DNA of 37,993 nt from assembly GCA_024398105.1 (NCBI GenBank), contig JAKSJP010000025.1, positions 1 through 37,993 on the forward strand. Direction: 5' to 3'. The translations under genes and the position numbers were made by a program. The DNA is from Bacteroidales bacterium. GTDB taxonomy: Bacteria; Bacteroidota; Bacteroidia; Bacteroidales; UBA932. The notes beneath the pieces are model-generated. The model was given only the letters and a program-made list of their open reading frames with translations, searched no databases and was not told where the DNA came from. Shown here piece by piece: positions 31,511 to 37,993 of this stretch (positions are counted from its first letter, which is position 1; every line of letters begins with the position of its first letter).

Positions 31511-33292
31511 ATGAAGGAATTTGTCAAAACAACGCTGGCCGTCATGGCCGGTGTGTTCATCATGGGCATCGTCGGCATGGTCATTTTCATCTCGTTCATC
31601 GGGGCCATGGCTGCCGCAGGCGATGCAAAGCCTGTACTTCCAAGGAGCGGTGTGCTTAAGATGGATATGTCCAAGATAGCCATCTCTGAGCAGTCAAGCG
31701 CAGAAATGGACATCCAGGCGATGGTAAGCGGCTCGAATCTTCCTAAGGTCGGCATCTGGAATGCTGTCCAGGCAATCAATGCCGCTGCAGGCGATCCTGG
31801 CGTGAAGTATATCTATCTCAAGCCGGACGGAATGACGGCGGATCTCGCCCAGGTAGAGGAACTCCGTAAGGCTCTCTCAGCTTTCAGACTCAGCGGAAAG
31901 CCTGTCATCTCATATGTCGAGCAGCCAAGCACTGCTTCATATTATCTAGCCAGCGTCTCAGACAAGGTCTATATGTCTGCCAACGCAGGCGCCAGCCCTA
32001 TGATTGTCGGCGTGGGCAGCCAGATGTTCTTCCTCAAGGACCTTCTTGACAAGCTTGGCGTCAATGTCCAGCTTATCCGTCACGGAAAATACAAGTCAGC
32101 CGGTGAGATGTTCATCAAGAACAGCCCGAGCCCTGAGAATCTGGAGCAGAACCAGGTCATGATCAACTCTATCTGGAACGCAGTCGCTGAGGACGTGGCG
32201 AAGAGCAGGGAACTTACTCCGGAGGCATTTACTGCGATGATCGACGACCTTGAGCTCAACGACGGTCCGGACATGCTCCGCTGCAGACTCGTGGATGAGC
32301 TTCTTGACAGGGAGGGACTCAAGGACAAGCTTGCTACATTTGCCGTCGCAGAGAAGTTCGATGACGTCAAGATGATTCCTTTCGCTGACTATGCGGCAGT
32401 CAAGGGTGTGGGCAACCAGACATCCAAGAAGAAGATCGCTGTCGTCTATGCAGACGGTGACATCGTTGATGGTGAGGCCTCTGCTAATGTCGCAGGTGAT
32501 ACATTCGCATCAATCCTTGCTGACATCAGAGCTGACGAGTCAGTGAAGGCAGTTGTTCTTCGCGTCGCTTCTCCAGGTGGAAGTGTCCATGGGTCTGACA
32601 AGATCAGGAATGAGATCGAACTTCTCCGTGCCGAGAAGCCTGTGATTGCCTCTTACGGCTCATACGCCGCATCCGGTGGTTACTGGATTTCAGCAAGCTG
32701 CGACAAGATCTTCACTGACAGGACCACCCTTACAGGATCGATCGGATGCTTCAGCATGATTCCTGACTTCAGCAAGACGGCGAAGGATGTCCTCAAGGTG
32801 GGCATCACAGTGGTTGGATCAAGCAAGCATAGCGGAATGTACTCATCGATGAAGCCTCTTGACGAGGCTGAGACTGCATATATGCAGAAGTCCATCGAGA
32901 CCATCTACGACCAGTTCGTCTCAATCGTTTCCGAGGGTCGTGACCTTACACCTGAATTCGTCGACTCGATCGCACAGGGTAGGGTATGGACAGGCTCTGA
33001 TGCTCTTGAGATCGGCCTTGTCGACTCTATCGGTACTCTGGAGGACGCAGTGACATACGCTGCATCTGTCGCAGGCGATGCCGACGTGGCAGCATGGACA
33101 GTGTCTGCTTATCCTAAGCCGATGTCTATGATGGAGTCTATCATGGCCCAGTTAGGCCAGTCTATGAAGCAGGACAATGATGTCCTTTCAGGTACTCCTT
33201 TCAAGGCAGTTGGAAAGGCATTCAAGGACTGGACATGGGAAGGATCTGAGCATACTTTTGCAAGAATGCCTTACGAGATCATCATCAAGTAG
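31511..33292 (+). CDS. sppA: Signal peptide peptidase SppA, long (67K) type
   Basis: A membrane-anchored serine/lysine protease that degrades cleaved signal peptides. At 593 residues it is the duplicated-domain long form. It has an N-terminal membrane helix (about 9-32). The first peptidase repeat contributes the catalytic lysine in RHGKYKSAGEMF and the second the catalytic serine in GSYAASGGYWISASCDKIF, followed by TLTGSIGCF. The C-terminal region MMESIMAQLGQSM is as usual. It is a single gene with its own promoter and converges with the TonB gene; no strong terminator is seen, only a short TGCCC/GGGCA hairpin at about 33304-33320. Confidence 0.94.
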   Translation: MKEFVKTTLAVMAGVFIMGIVGMVIFISFIGAMAAAGDAKPVLPRSGVLKMDMSKIAISEQSSAEMDIQAMVSGSNLPKVGIWNAVQAINAAAGDPGVKYIYLKPDGMTADLAQVEELRKALSAFRLSGKPVISYVEQPSTASYYLASVSDKVYMSANAGASPMIVGVGSQMFFLKDLLDKLGVNVQLIRHGKYKSAGEMFIKNSPSPENLEQNQVMINSIWNAVAEDVAKSRELTPEAFTAMIDDLELNDGPDMLRCRLVDELLDREGLKDKLATFAVAEKFDDVKMIPFADYAAVKGVGNQTSKKKIAVVYADGDIVDGEASANVAGDTFASILADIRADESVKAVVLRVASPGGSVHGSDKIRNEIELLRAEKPVIASYGSYAASGGYWISASCDKIFTDRTTLTGSIGCFSMIPDFSKTAKDVLKVGITVVGSSKHSGMYSSMKPLDEAETAYMQKSIETIYDQFVSIVSEGRDLTPEFVDSIAQGRVWTGSDALEIGLVDSIGTLEDAVTYAASVAGDADVAAWTVSAYPKPMSMMESIMAQLGQSMKQDNDVLSGTPFKAVGKAFKDWTWEGSEHTFARMPYEIIIK

Positions 33293-33308
33293 GAAATCTG
33301 GAACTGCC

Positions 33309-34043
33309 CTATCTCTGGGCAATGAACTGATATACGATATCGCCGCTCTGACGGGCGGGTGCCTTAGGGTCGCTGGAGAATTTGGAAAGTCTGGCGGCCC
33401 TTACTGCAAATTCGCGCAGGCACTTGTCTGTAGATGAACCGGTCTCGTTGACCTTTGCGTCAACTACGTTGCCTGCATTGTCGACCTTGATGAGTACGAC
33501 CACCATTCCGCCGCCGTAGCATCTGTAGGCCGGAATAGGCATCCTGCTGGCCTTTCTTCCATCAAGGGTATAAGATACCACCGACGGGCCTGAGTACTCC
33601 TGCTGAGGCTTTTCAGGGTCATTCTTGACCTGCTTGCTGACCTCAACGTAGTCGTTGTCCGGCTCGTCTGCCTTGAACCCGTCCTTGAGCTCCTGGGCAA
33701 GGCGCTCTGCGTCTTCGTAGAGTTTCTGGGCATCAGTCCCTCTGTCGTCCTTGAGGGCGGAACGGTCAACTGCGACATTCCTGAAATTCGCACCGGAGTT
33801 GCCGGCTATCATTTCCTGGACCCTCCGGCTGATCATCTCGTCGAATGCCTCTTCTTCCATCTGCTTGTGCTCTTCGGCCTTCTGCTTTTCGATGGCTTCC
33901 TCTCTTGAGAAGTCAATGAGGAAAGATTCTGACTTCTTGAACCCGGCTGTGATCTGACATATCAATAAAATGATAATCACCGTGAGATGTACGATCACGG
34001 TGATATACAATCCTGCCTTGTCTTCGCCGGTGAATTTCTTCAT
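33309..34043 (-). CDS. tonB: TonB-family energy transducer
   Basis: It carries proton-motive energy from ExbB/ExbD to outer-membrane receptors. It has 244 residues: a membrane anchor (about 12-36), a long charged periplasmic spacer and a C-terminal TonB-like fold (about 150-244). The spacer lacks the usual proline-rich rod; instead it is Glu/Lys/Asp rich with coiled character (about 46-130). The C-terminal part reads GGMVVVLIKVDNAGNVVDAKV and GSSTDKCLREFAVRAARLSKF and has two cysteines, about 50 residues apart, that could pair. The frame reaches a TTG at 34055, but ATG 34043 is preferred. It is the third gene after asnS and udk, 12 bases from udk. Confidence 0.82.
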   Translation of the reverse strand: MKKFTGEDKAGLYITVIVHLTVIIILLICQITAGFKKSESFLIDFSREEAIEKQKAEEHKQMEEEAFDEMISRRVQEMIAGNSGANFRNVAVDRSALKDDRGTDAQKLYEDAERLAQELKDGFKADEPDNDYVEVSKQVKNDPEKPQQEYSGPSVVSYTLDGRKASRMPIPAYRCYGGGMVVVLIKVDNAGNVVDAKVNETGSSTDKCLREFAVRAARLSKFSSDPKAPARQSGDIVYQFIAQR

Positions 34044-34055
34044 CAGAAAGTGCAA

Positions 34056-34670
34056 TTATTTGTTATTGAGAGCTTTGTCAACAGTTGCGGCGATCACGTC
34101 TATTGCAACCTTGTTATGGCCTCCCTGAGGGATGATGATGTCTGCGTAACGCTTGCTCGGTTCGATGAACTGGAGGTGCATAGGCTTCACAGTCTCTGTG
34201 TAATGCTCGATGGCTGTGTGGATGGTCCTTCCGCGCTCTTCGGTGTCTCTGAGGATGATTCGCATAAGACGGTCATCGTCATCGGCGTCGACGAAGATCT
34301 TGATGTTCATCTGGTCGCGAAGCTCCTTGCATGTGAAGATGAGGATGCCTTCGACGATCATTACTTCCGCAGGCTCGACTGTCACGGTCTCGGTCTTCGA
34401 TCTTGAGCATGTAAGATATGAGTAGACGGGCTGCTCGATTGTCTTGCCCTGCTTGAGTTCCTTGACCTGCTCGCAGAGAAGCTTGAAGTCAATGGCATCC
34501 GGGTGGTCAAAGTTGATCTTCTGCCTTTCTTCCATGGGCAGATGGCTGGAATCCTTGTAGTATGAATCCTGAGGGATTACTACTACCTTTCCGCTGAGCT
34601 GTCTTGTGATAGCCTTTACGACGGTTGTCTTTCCTGAACCTGAACCTCCTGCGATACCAATGACTAGCAT
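34056..34670 (-). CDS. udk: Uridine kinase
   Basis: It phosphorylates uridine and cytidine with ATP or GTP in pyrimidine salvage. It has 204 residues, the standard length. Walker A is GIAGGSGSGKTTV at residues 5-17. PQDSYYKDSSHL, NFDHPDAIDFKLL, the PVYSYLTCSR stretch and the VEGILIF segment are all present. It lies between asnS and tonB in one operon, with 13- and 12-base gaps. Confidence 0.95.
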   Translation of the reverse strand: MLVIGIAGGSGSGKTTVVKAITRQLSGKVVVIPQDSYYKDSSHLPMEERQKINFDHPDAIDFKLLCEQVKELKQGKTIEQPVYSYLTCSRSKTETVTVEPAEVMIVEGILIFTCKELRDQMNIKIFVDADDDDRLMRIILRDTEERGRTIHTAIEHYTETVKPMHLQFIEPSKRYADIIIPQGGHNKVAIDVIAATVDKALNNK

Positions 34671-34683
34671 ATCTCTTATCCGA

Positions 34684-36090
34684 TTAAAATTCTGCGTTCT
34701 TTGGAGTTCTTGGGAATGGGATGACGTCCCTGATGTTGCTCATACCGGTAACGAAGAGAAGGAGTCTCTCGAAACCAAGTCCGAATCCGCTGTGAGGCAC
34801 TGTACCGAATCTTCTGGTATCAATGTACCACTCGAGGTTCTTCCTGCTCATTCCGAGCTCGTCGATTCTTGTCTCGAGCTTCTCAAGTGAAGCCTCTCTT
34901 TCTGAACCGCCGATGATCTCGCCGATCTTAGGGAAGAGGACGTCCATCGCACGTACTGTCTTGCCGTTCTCATCCTGCTTCATGTAGAATGACTTGATAT
35001 CCTTAGGATAGCCTGTGAGGATGACTGGCTTCTGGAAGTGCTTCTCTACGAGATATCTCTCGTGCTCGCTCTGGAGGTCAACGCCCCAGTATACAGGGTA
35101 CTCGAACTTGTGGCCGTTCTTGATAGCCTCCTCGAGGATAGCGATACCGTCTGTGTACTCAAGCCTTACGAACTCAGTACCGATGACGCTCTGGAGACGC
35201 TCGATGAGTGAATCGTCATATTTGTCGTTGAGGAACTTGACATCGTCCATACAGTTGTCAAGAGCGTACTTGACAAGGTACTTGATGAATTCCTCAGCGA
35301 GGTTCATGTTGTCGTTGATGTCATAGAATGCCATCTCAGGCTCTACCATCCAGAACTCTGCAAGGTGACGTGGAGTGTTTGAGTTCTCTGCACGGAATGT
35401 AGGTCCGAATGTGTAGATCTCGCCGACAGCTGTAGCACCGAGCTCACCCTCGAGCTGACCGCTCACTGTAAGGCTGGCCTGCTTTCCGAAGAAATCTGTG
35501 CTGTAGTCGATGTCACCCTTCTTGGTGCGTGGAAGCGGCTCGTTGAGGTTCAAGGTCGTAACCTGGAACATCTGGCCTGCACCCTCGCAGTCTGACTCAG
35601 TGATGAGTGGGGTGTTGAGATAGACGAATCCCTTGTCGTTGAAGAACTTGTGGATCGCGAAAGCCATGTTGTGACGGATTCTGAGCACAGCTCCGAATGT
35701 GTTTGTACGGAGACGCATGTGAGCTACGGAACGAAGGTACTCGAGTGTGATGTCCTTCTTCTGGATAGGGTAGCGCATAGGGTCGCACTCACCGTAGAGC
35801 TCGATCTCCTTTGCCTGGATCTCTACTGACTGGCCGCTGCCCTGTGAAGCTACGAGCTCGCCCTTCACTGCAAGGCTGGCACCGGTTGTGATCTTCTTAA
35901 TAAGCTCCTCGTCGAAGAGGGAAGCGTCTGCTACAACCTGGATATTATTGACTGTTGAACCGTCATTAAGAGCGATGAATTTCACCTGCTTGTTACCTCT
36001 CTTGGTCCTTACCCAACCTTTGGCGAGGACTTCCTGACCTGGCTCCATTGTGAGGAGCGCCTTAACTTTGGTTCTTTTAATTGTTTCCAT
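34684..36090 (-). CDS. asnS: Asparagine-tRNA ligase
   Basis: It charges tRNA-Asn with asparagine. It has 468 residues. The N-terminal OB-fold anticodon-binding domain is at about 1-115 ([33 protein letters not shown]), followed by the class II catalytic core. Motif 2 is [21 protein letters not shown] and motif 3 [15 protein letters not shown]. The motif 2 sequence is of the AsnRS rather than AspRS type. It heads the asnS-udk-tonB operon with a -7 box at 36120-36127. Confidence 0.97.
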   Translation of the reverse strand: METIKRTKVKALLTMEPGQEVLAKGWVRTKRGNKQVKFIALNDGSTVNNIQVVADASLFDEELIKKITTGASLAVKGELVASQGSGQSVEIQAKEIELYGECDPMRYPIQKKDITLEYLRSVAHMRLRTNTFGAVLRIRHNMAFAIHKFFNDKGFVYLNTPLITESDCEGAGQMFQVTTLNLNEPLPRTKKGDIDYSTDFFGKQASLTVSGQLEGELGATAVGEIYTFGPTFRAENSNTPRHLAEFWMVEPEMAFYDINDNMNLAEEFIKYLVKYALDNCMDDVKFLNDKYDDSLIERLQSVIGTEFVRLEYTDGIAILEEAIKNGHKFEYPVYWGVDLQSEHERYLVEKHFQKPVILTGYPKDIKSFYMKQDENGKTVRAMDVLFPKIGEIIGGSEREASLEKLETRIDELGMSRKNLEWYIDTRRFGTVPHSGFGLGFERLLLFVTGMSNIRDVIPFPRTPKNAEF

Positions 36091-36119
36091 GATTTATCAA
36101 GTATATTCTATATATCATA

Positions 36120-36127
36120 CAAATATA
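36120..36127 (-). promoter_or_regulatory. -7 box of the asnS operon (TATATTTG)
   Basis: TATATTTG on the minus strand matches TAnnTTTG and ends 29 bases before the asnS ATG. It lies immediately after the T run of the exbD terminator; a TTG 11 bases upstream is too close to act as the -33 element. Confidence 0.5.
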
Positions 36128-36131
36128 CAAA

Positions 36132-36166
36132 ATAAAAACAAAAAGCCGGCTGAAATCAGCCGGCTT
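36132..36166 (-). terminator. Terminator of the exb cluster
   Basis: AAGCCGGCTGA pairs perfectly with TCAGCCGGCTT around a two-base loop (36143-36166), followed on the minus strand by TTTTTGTTTTTATTTTG. It separates the exb cluster from asnS-udk-tonB. Confidence 0.92.
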
Positions 36167-36188
36167 GATGCAATATATCTTATCAGAA

Positions 36189-36656
36189 TTATTCTGACTT
36201 TCTTGTTGCTGCGTACATGATCTTAAGTGCAGAGCATCGTCTGAGCTCCTGCTTGATATCAGTGATGATACCCATTCTCACGTTCTCATCAGCCTTGATG
36301 ACAGTTGTCATGAACTGACGGTCTGCCTCGCTCATAGCGTCACGCTCTGCTGCGATGAAGTCGCGGATGTCGCTGACTGTCTTGAAAGAGTCGTTGAGCT
36401 GGATACGAGAGTCAGTTCCGTACTGAGCCTGATAAGTTCTGGTAGGAGTACCGACATTGATATAAGAAGAAAGATCCTTTCTTTCAAGCTTTACGACCTC
36501 AGAAGCCTGAGGCATTGTAACCATGACCTTGTTCTCGGTGTCACGCATCTGTGTGGTCACCATGAAGAAGAACAGGAGCATGAACACGATATCTGAGATG
36601 GATCCTGATGATCCTGTTGGCGTAGATTTCTTTTCGCCTTTCTTGAATCTTGACAT
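36189..36656 (-). CDS. exbD: ExbD/TolR family proton-channel subunit (second copy)
   Basis: A 155-residue inner-membrane protein. One transmembrane helix (about 19-37) carries the proton-relaying aspartate D22 in SISDIVFMLLFFFMVTT, followed by a periplasmic domain. It works with ExbB and TonB. It lies 17 bases after the other exbD gene, so two ExbD-like subunits are encoded in tandem, and a terminator follows. Confidence 0.92.
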   Translation of the reverse strand: MSRFKKGEKKSTPTGSSGSISDIVFMLLFFFMVTTQMRDTENKVMVTMPQASEVVKLERKDLSSYINVGTPTRTYQAQYGTDSRIQLNDSFKTVSDIRDFIAAERDAMSEADRQFMTTVIKADENVRMGIITDIKQELRRCSALKIMYAATRKSE

Positions 36657-36673
36657 ATTTCTATTCTCCTATT

Positions 36674-37249
36674 TTACTTTCTGGAAACATCCTTAGGCTC
36701 TGCCTCTGAAATGTTCTGAGGGACTGCCTTCTTGATGATTTCCTGCTGGTCTGAGGTACAAGCATTGAAATCTCTTCCGTAGTTCCTTGTAGCGAACTCA
36801 TCACGGAGTTCGTTTACAGCCTTGACGAGCTCGTTCTGGACAGCGATGTATGCATGGTAGCTGGTACCACGGTCGTTCTGGAGGGAGATGACTCCCTTAG
36901 ATACTGCATACTCACCGAATCCTTCGATATCAGTCATGGTCTTCTCTGGGAGAGAAGGGTCATCTGTAGGGTTGGTAAGGAAGATCTTGATCTTATCTTT
37001 GAGCTGGCTAACATCTATAGGGTCTGTACCGGCAAGAATCCTGTCTGCTGAGTTAATCTTCACAACGATAATGTTACGACGGTTAACCTTCTGGTCCTCT
37101 GCCTTCTGATTTGCATCAGGCATAGGAGGAAGACGACGCTGCAAACCTGTATTAGATCCCATGGTTGTTGTCATAAGGAAGTAACAAAGAAGGAGGAATG
37201 CGATGTCGGCTGTTGAACTGGAGTTAATCGCAGGTGTTTTCTTTCCCAT
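36674..37249 (-). CDS. exbD: ExbD/TolR family proton-channel subunit (first copy)
   Basis: A 191-residue ExbD-like protein. The N-terminal helix (about 12-30) has the conserved aspartate D15 in STADIAFLLLCYFLMTTTM. It is longer than the second copy, with a periplasmic part containing IKIFLTNPTDDPSLPEK and a 20-residue acidic, Pro/Glu-rich tail. The two copies are only distantly alike, so they are not a recent duplication and may form a heteromeric channel. The preceding gene ends 5 bases upstream. Confidence 0.92.
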   Translation of the reverse strand: MGKKTPAINSSSTADIAFLLLCYFLMTTTMGSNTGLQRRLPPMPDANQKAEDQKVNRRNIIVVKINSADRILAGTDPIDVSQLKDKIKIFLTNPTDDPSLPEKTMTDIEGFGEYAVSKGVISLQNDRGTSYHAYIAVQNELVKAVNELRDEFATRNYGRDFNACTSDQQEIIKKAVPQNISEAEPKDVSRK

Positions 37250-37254
37250 AGATC

Positions 37255-37683
37255 TTATCTGTTACGTATTGCACTATAGAGCTCACCGAAGACGATTGAT
37301 ACGATTGCCAATCCTGCTGCGATGTAGGTAAGGTTCAATACTGTGTCTGTTAACTTAAGAGTAGTTGCTGAAGGCTGATCGATAGTGATGCCGACTGCAG
37401 GTGCTCCTGATGAGATTGCGTAAACACCGCCGACAACTACTGCGATACCTGCAACGACGCCGAGGAGCTTGAGAAGGCTCTTAGGATCGTTAACTGCAGA
37501 TACGAGAATGCCAACGACGATTACAGCAAACAGTGCGATGCCTACCATGAGGTATGTGTAGTTCATCACCATGTCAACATTGCTTGAAGCCCACTCGTTT
37601 GTGAAACCGAGGACTACGATAGCAACGCTGATGAGGATGAGAACCCACATGAGCACTGAAAATATTTTACCGTAATTCTTCAT
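37255..37683 (-). CDS. Small four-helix membrane protein within the exb cluster
   Basis: The protein has 142 residues with four hydrophobic segments at about 9-27, 40-63, 71-90 and 112-135; the segment between helices 3 and 4 (GAPAVGITIDQPSATTLKLTD) is probably extracytoplasmic. I do not recognise a family. It lies between exbB and exbD with gaps of 37 and 5 bases, so it is probably a component or assembly partner of this proton channel. A similar gene in this position recurs in other Bacteroidota by my recollection. Confidence 0.8.
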   Translation of the reverse strand: MKNYGKIFSVLMWVLILISVAIVVLGFTNEWASSNVDMVMNYTYLMVGIALFAVIVVGILVSAVNDPKSLLKLLGVVAGIAVVVGGVYAISSGAPAVGITIDQPSATTLKLTDTVLNLTYIAAGLAIVSIVFGELYSAIRNR

Positions 37684-37720
37684 AATGAAACGCTTTTTTT
37701 AGATTATTACGCGTTTTTTA

Positions 37721-37993
37721 TTACTTGAGCTCAGCGAGCTTGTCGATAACGTCGAGTGAAGCGTCCTCCATATCAACAGAGATACCCTCGATCTTAGCAA
37801 GAATGTAGTTGTAGAATACCTGGAGGATCATAGCTACGATCAAACCACCTACGGTTGTGATCAAAGCGACCTTCATACCACCAGCGACAACGTTAGGAGA
37901 GATATCACCAGCCTTCTGGATATCATCGAATGCCTGGATCATACCGATAACTGTTCCAAGGAATCCGAGAGAAGGTGCAAGAGCGATGAAGAG
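37721..37993 (-). CDS. exbB: ExbB/TolQ/MotA family proton-channel protein, 5' end beyond the window
   Basis: Only the C-terminal 90 residues are in the window; the start lies past the right edge. The visible part opens within LFIALAPSLGFLGTVIG and contains MIQAFDDIQKAGDISPNVVAGG and the last helix VALITTVGGLIVAMILQVFYNYI, the ExbB/TolQ signature. The GFLGTVIGM helix and the Thr in ITTVGG line the proton path in this family. The stop at 37721 precedes the 142-residue gene by 37 bases. Confidence 0.9.
   Translation of the reverse strand, partial: LFIALAPSLGFLGTVIGMIQAFDDIQKAGDISPNVVAGGMKVALITTVGGLIVAMILQVFYNYILAKIEGISVDMEDASLDVIDKLAELK

Noticed and set aside
33304-33320. TGCCC/GGGCA hairpin between sppA and tonB as a terminator
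   Set aside because: Only five base pairs and no T run on either strand, so I did not list it as a feature.
36189-37249. The two exbD genes as a recent duplication
   Set aside because: Lengths (155 and 191) and periplasmic sequences differ widely; only the membrane helix with its aspartate is alike.

Overview
The window is chromosomal core-genome DNA from a member of the Bacteroidales (phylum Bacteroidota) with moderate-to-high GC. This is inferred from three things. The first is gene content: PASTA protein next to rluD, BipA, YceD-L32, an ExbB/142-aa/ExbD/ExbD cluster, an OMP_b-brl_3-type barrel with LytS/LytTR partners, and a DUF5106-like thioredoxin protein. The second is recurring promoter -7 boxes of the Bacteroidota form TAnnTTTG, three of them with a TTG element 19-20 bases upstream (HU, tRNA-Gln, yceD). 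The third is the general lack of Shine-Dalgarno sequences. I see no insertion sequence, prophage, CRISPR array or rRNA. I cannot name the genus.

Layout. 1-197: a structured stretch with no convincing gene. 198-2553 (-): tcdA and lnt. 2621-5124 (+): LysE-type exporter, PASTA protein, rluD, divergent from lnt through back-to-back -7 boxes. 5137-9490 (-): an outer-membrane beta-barrel protein, a LytS-type histidine kinase and a LytTR response regulator, preceded by an 11-bp direct repeat with a 21-bp period that looks like an operator. 9625-11701 (-): RNase E/G, a 29-residue mS38/bS22-like ribosomal protein and an HU protein. 11916-17023 (+): lon, ung, coaD and a secreted protein with two thioredoxin folds, all overlapping or nearly so. 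17052-17720 (+): tRNA-Gln followed closely by a DJ-1/PfpI gene. 17717-18829 (-): alr. 18947-19615 (+): membrane zinc metallopeptidase. 19668-19739: a 72-bp hairpin element. 19758-21341 (-): guaA. 21438-24180 (+): bipA, then yceD-rpmF-tRNA-Arg from their own promoter. 24269-30207 (+): a membrane-anchored unknown protein, acyl-CoA synthetase, dCMP deaminase and S41 protease. 30216-31421 (-): aminotransferase. 31511-33292 (+): sppA. 33309-37993 (-): an asnS-udk-tonB operon downstream of an exbB/unknown/exbD/exbD cluster that runs off the right edge.

The genes combine into a few themes: envelope biogenesis and energisation (lnt, OMP, sppA, CtpA, Alr, TonB/ExbBD), translation and RNA metabolism (rluD, RNase G, L32, mS38-like, BipA, AsnRS, two tRNAs), and nucleotide or cofactor metabolism (guaA, udk, dCMP deaminase, coaD). 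The observations most worth a second look are the direct-repeat operator before the OMP-LytS-LytTR operon, the 72-bp hairpin at 19668-19739, the folded region at 1-197, the two mixed mRNA/tRNA transcription units and the tandem-thioredoxin secreted protein.
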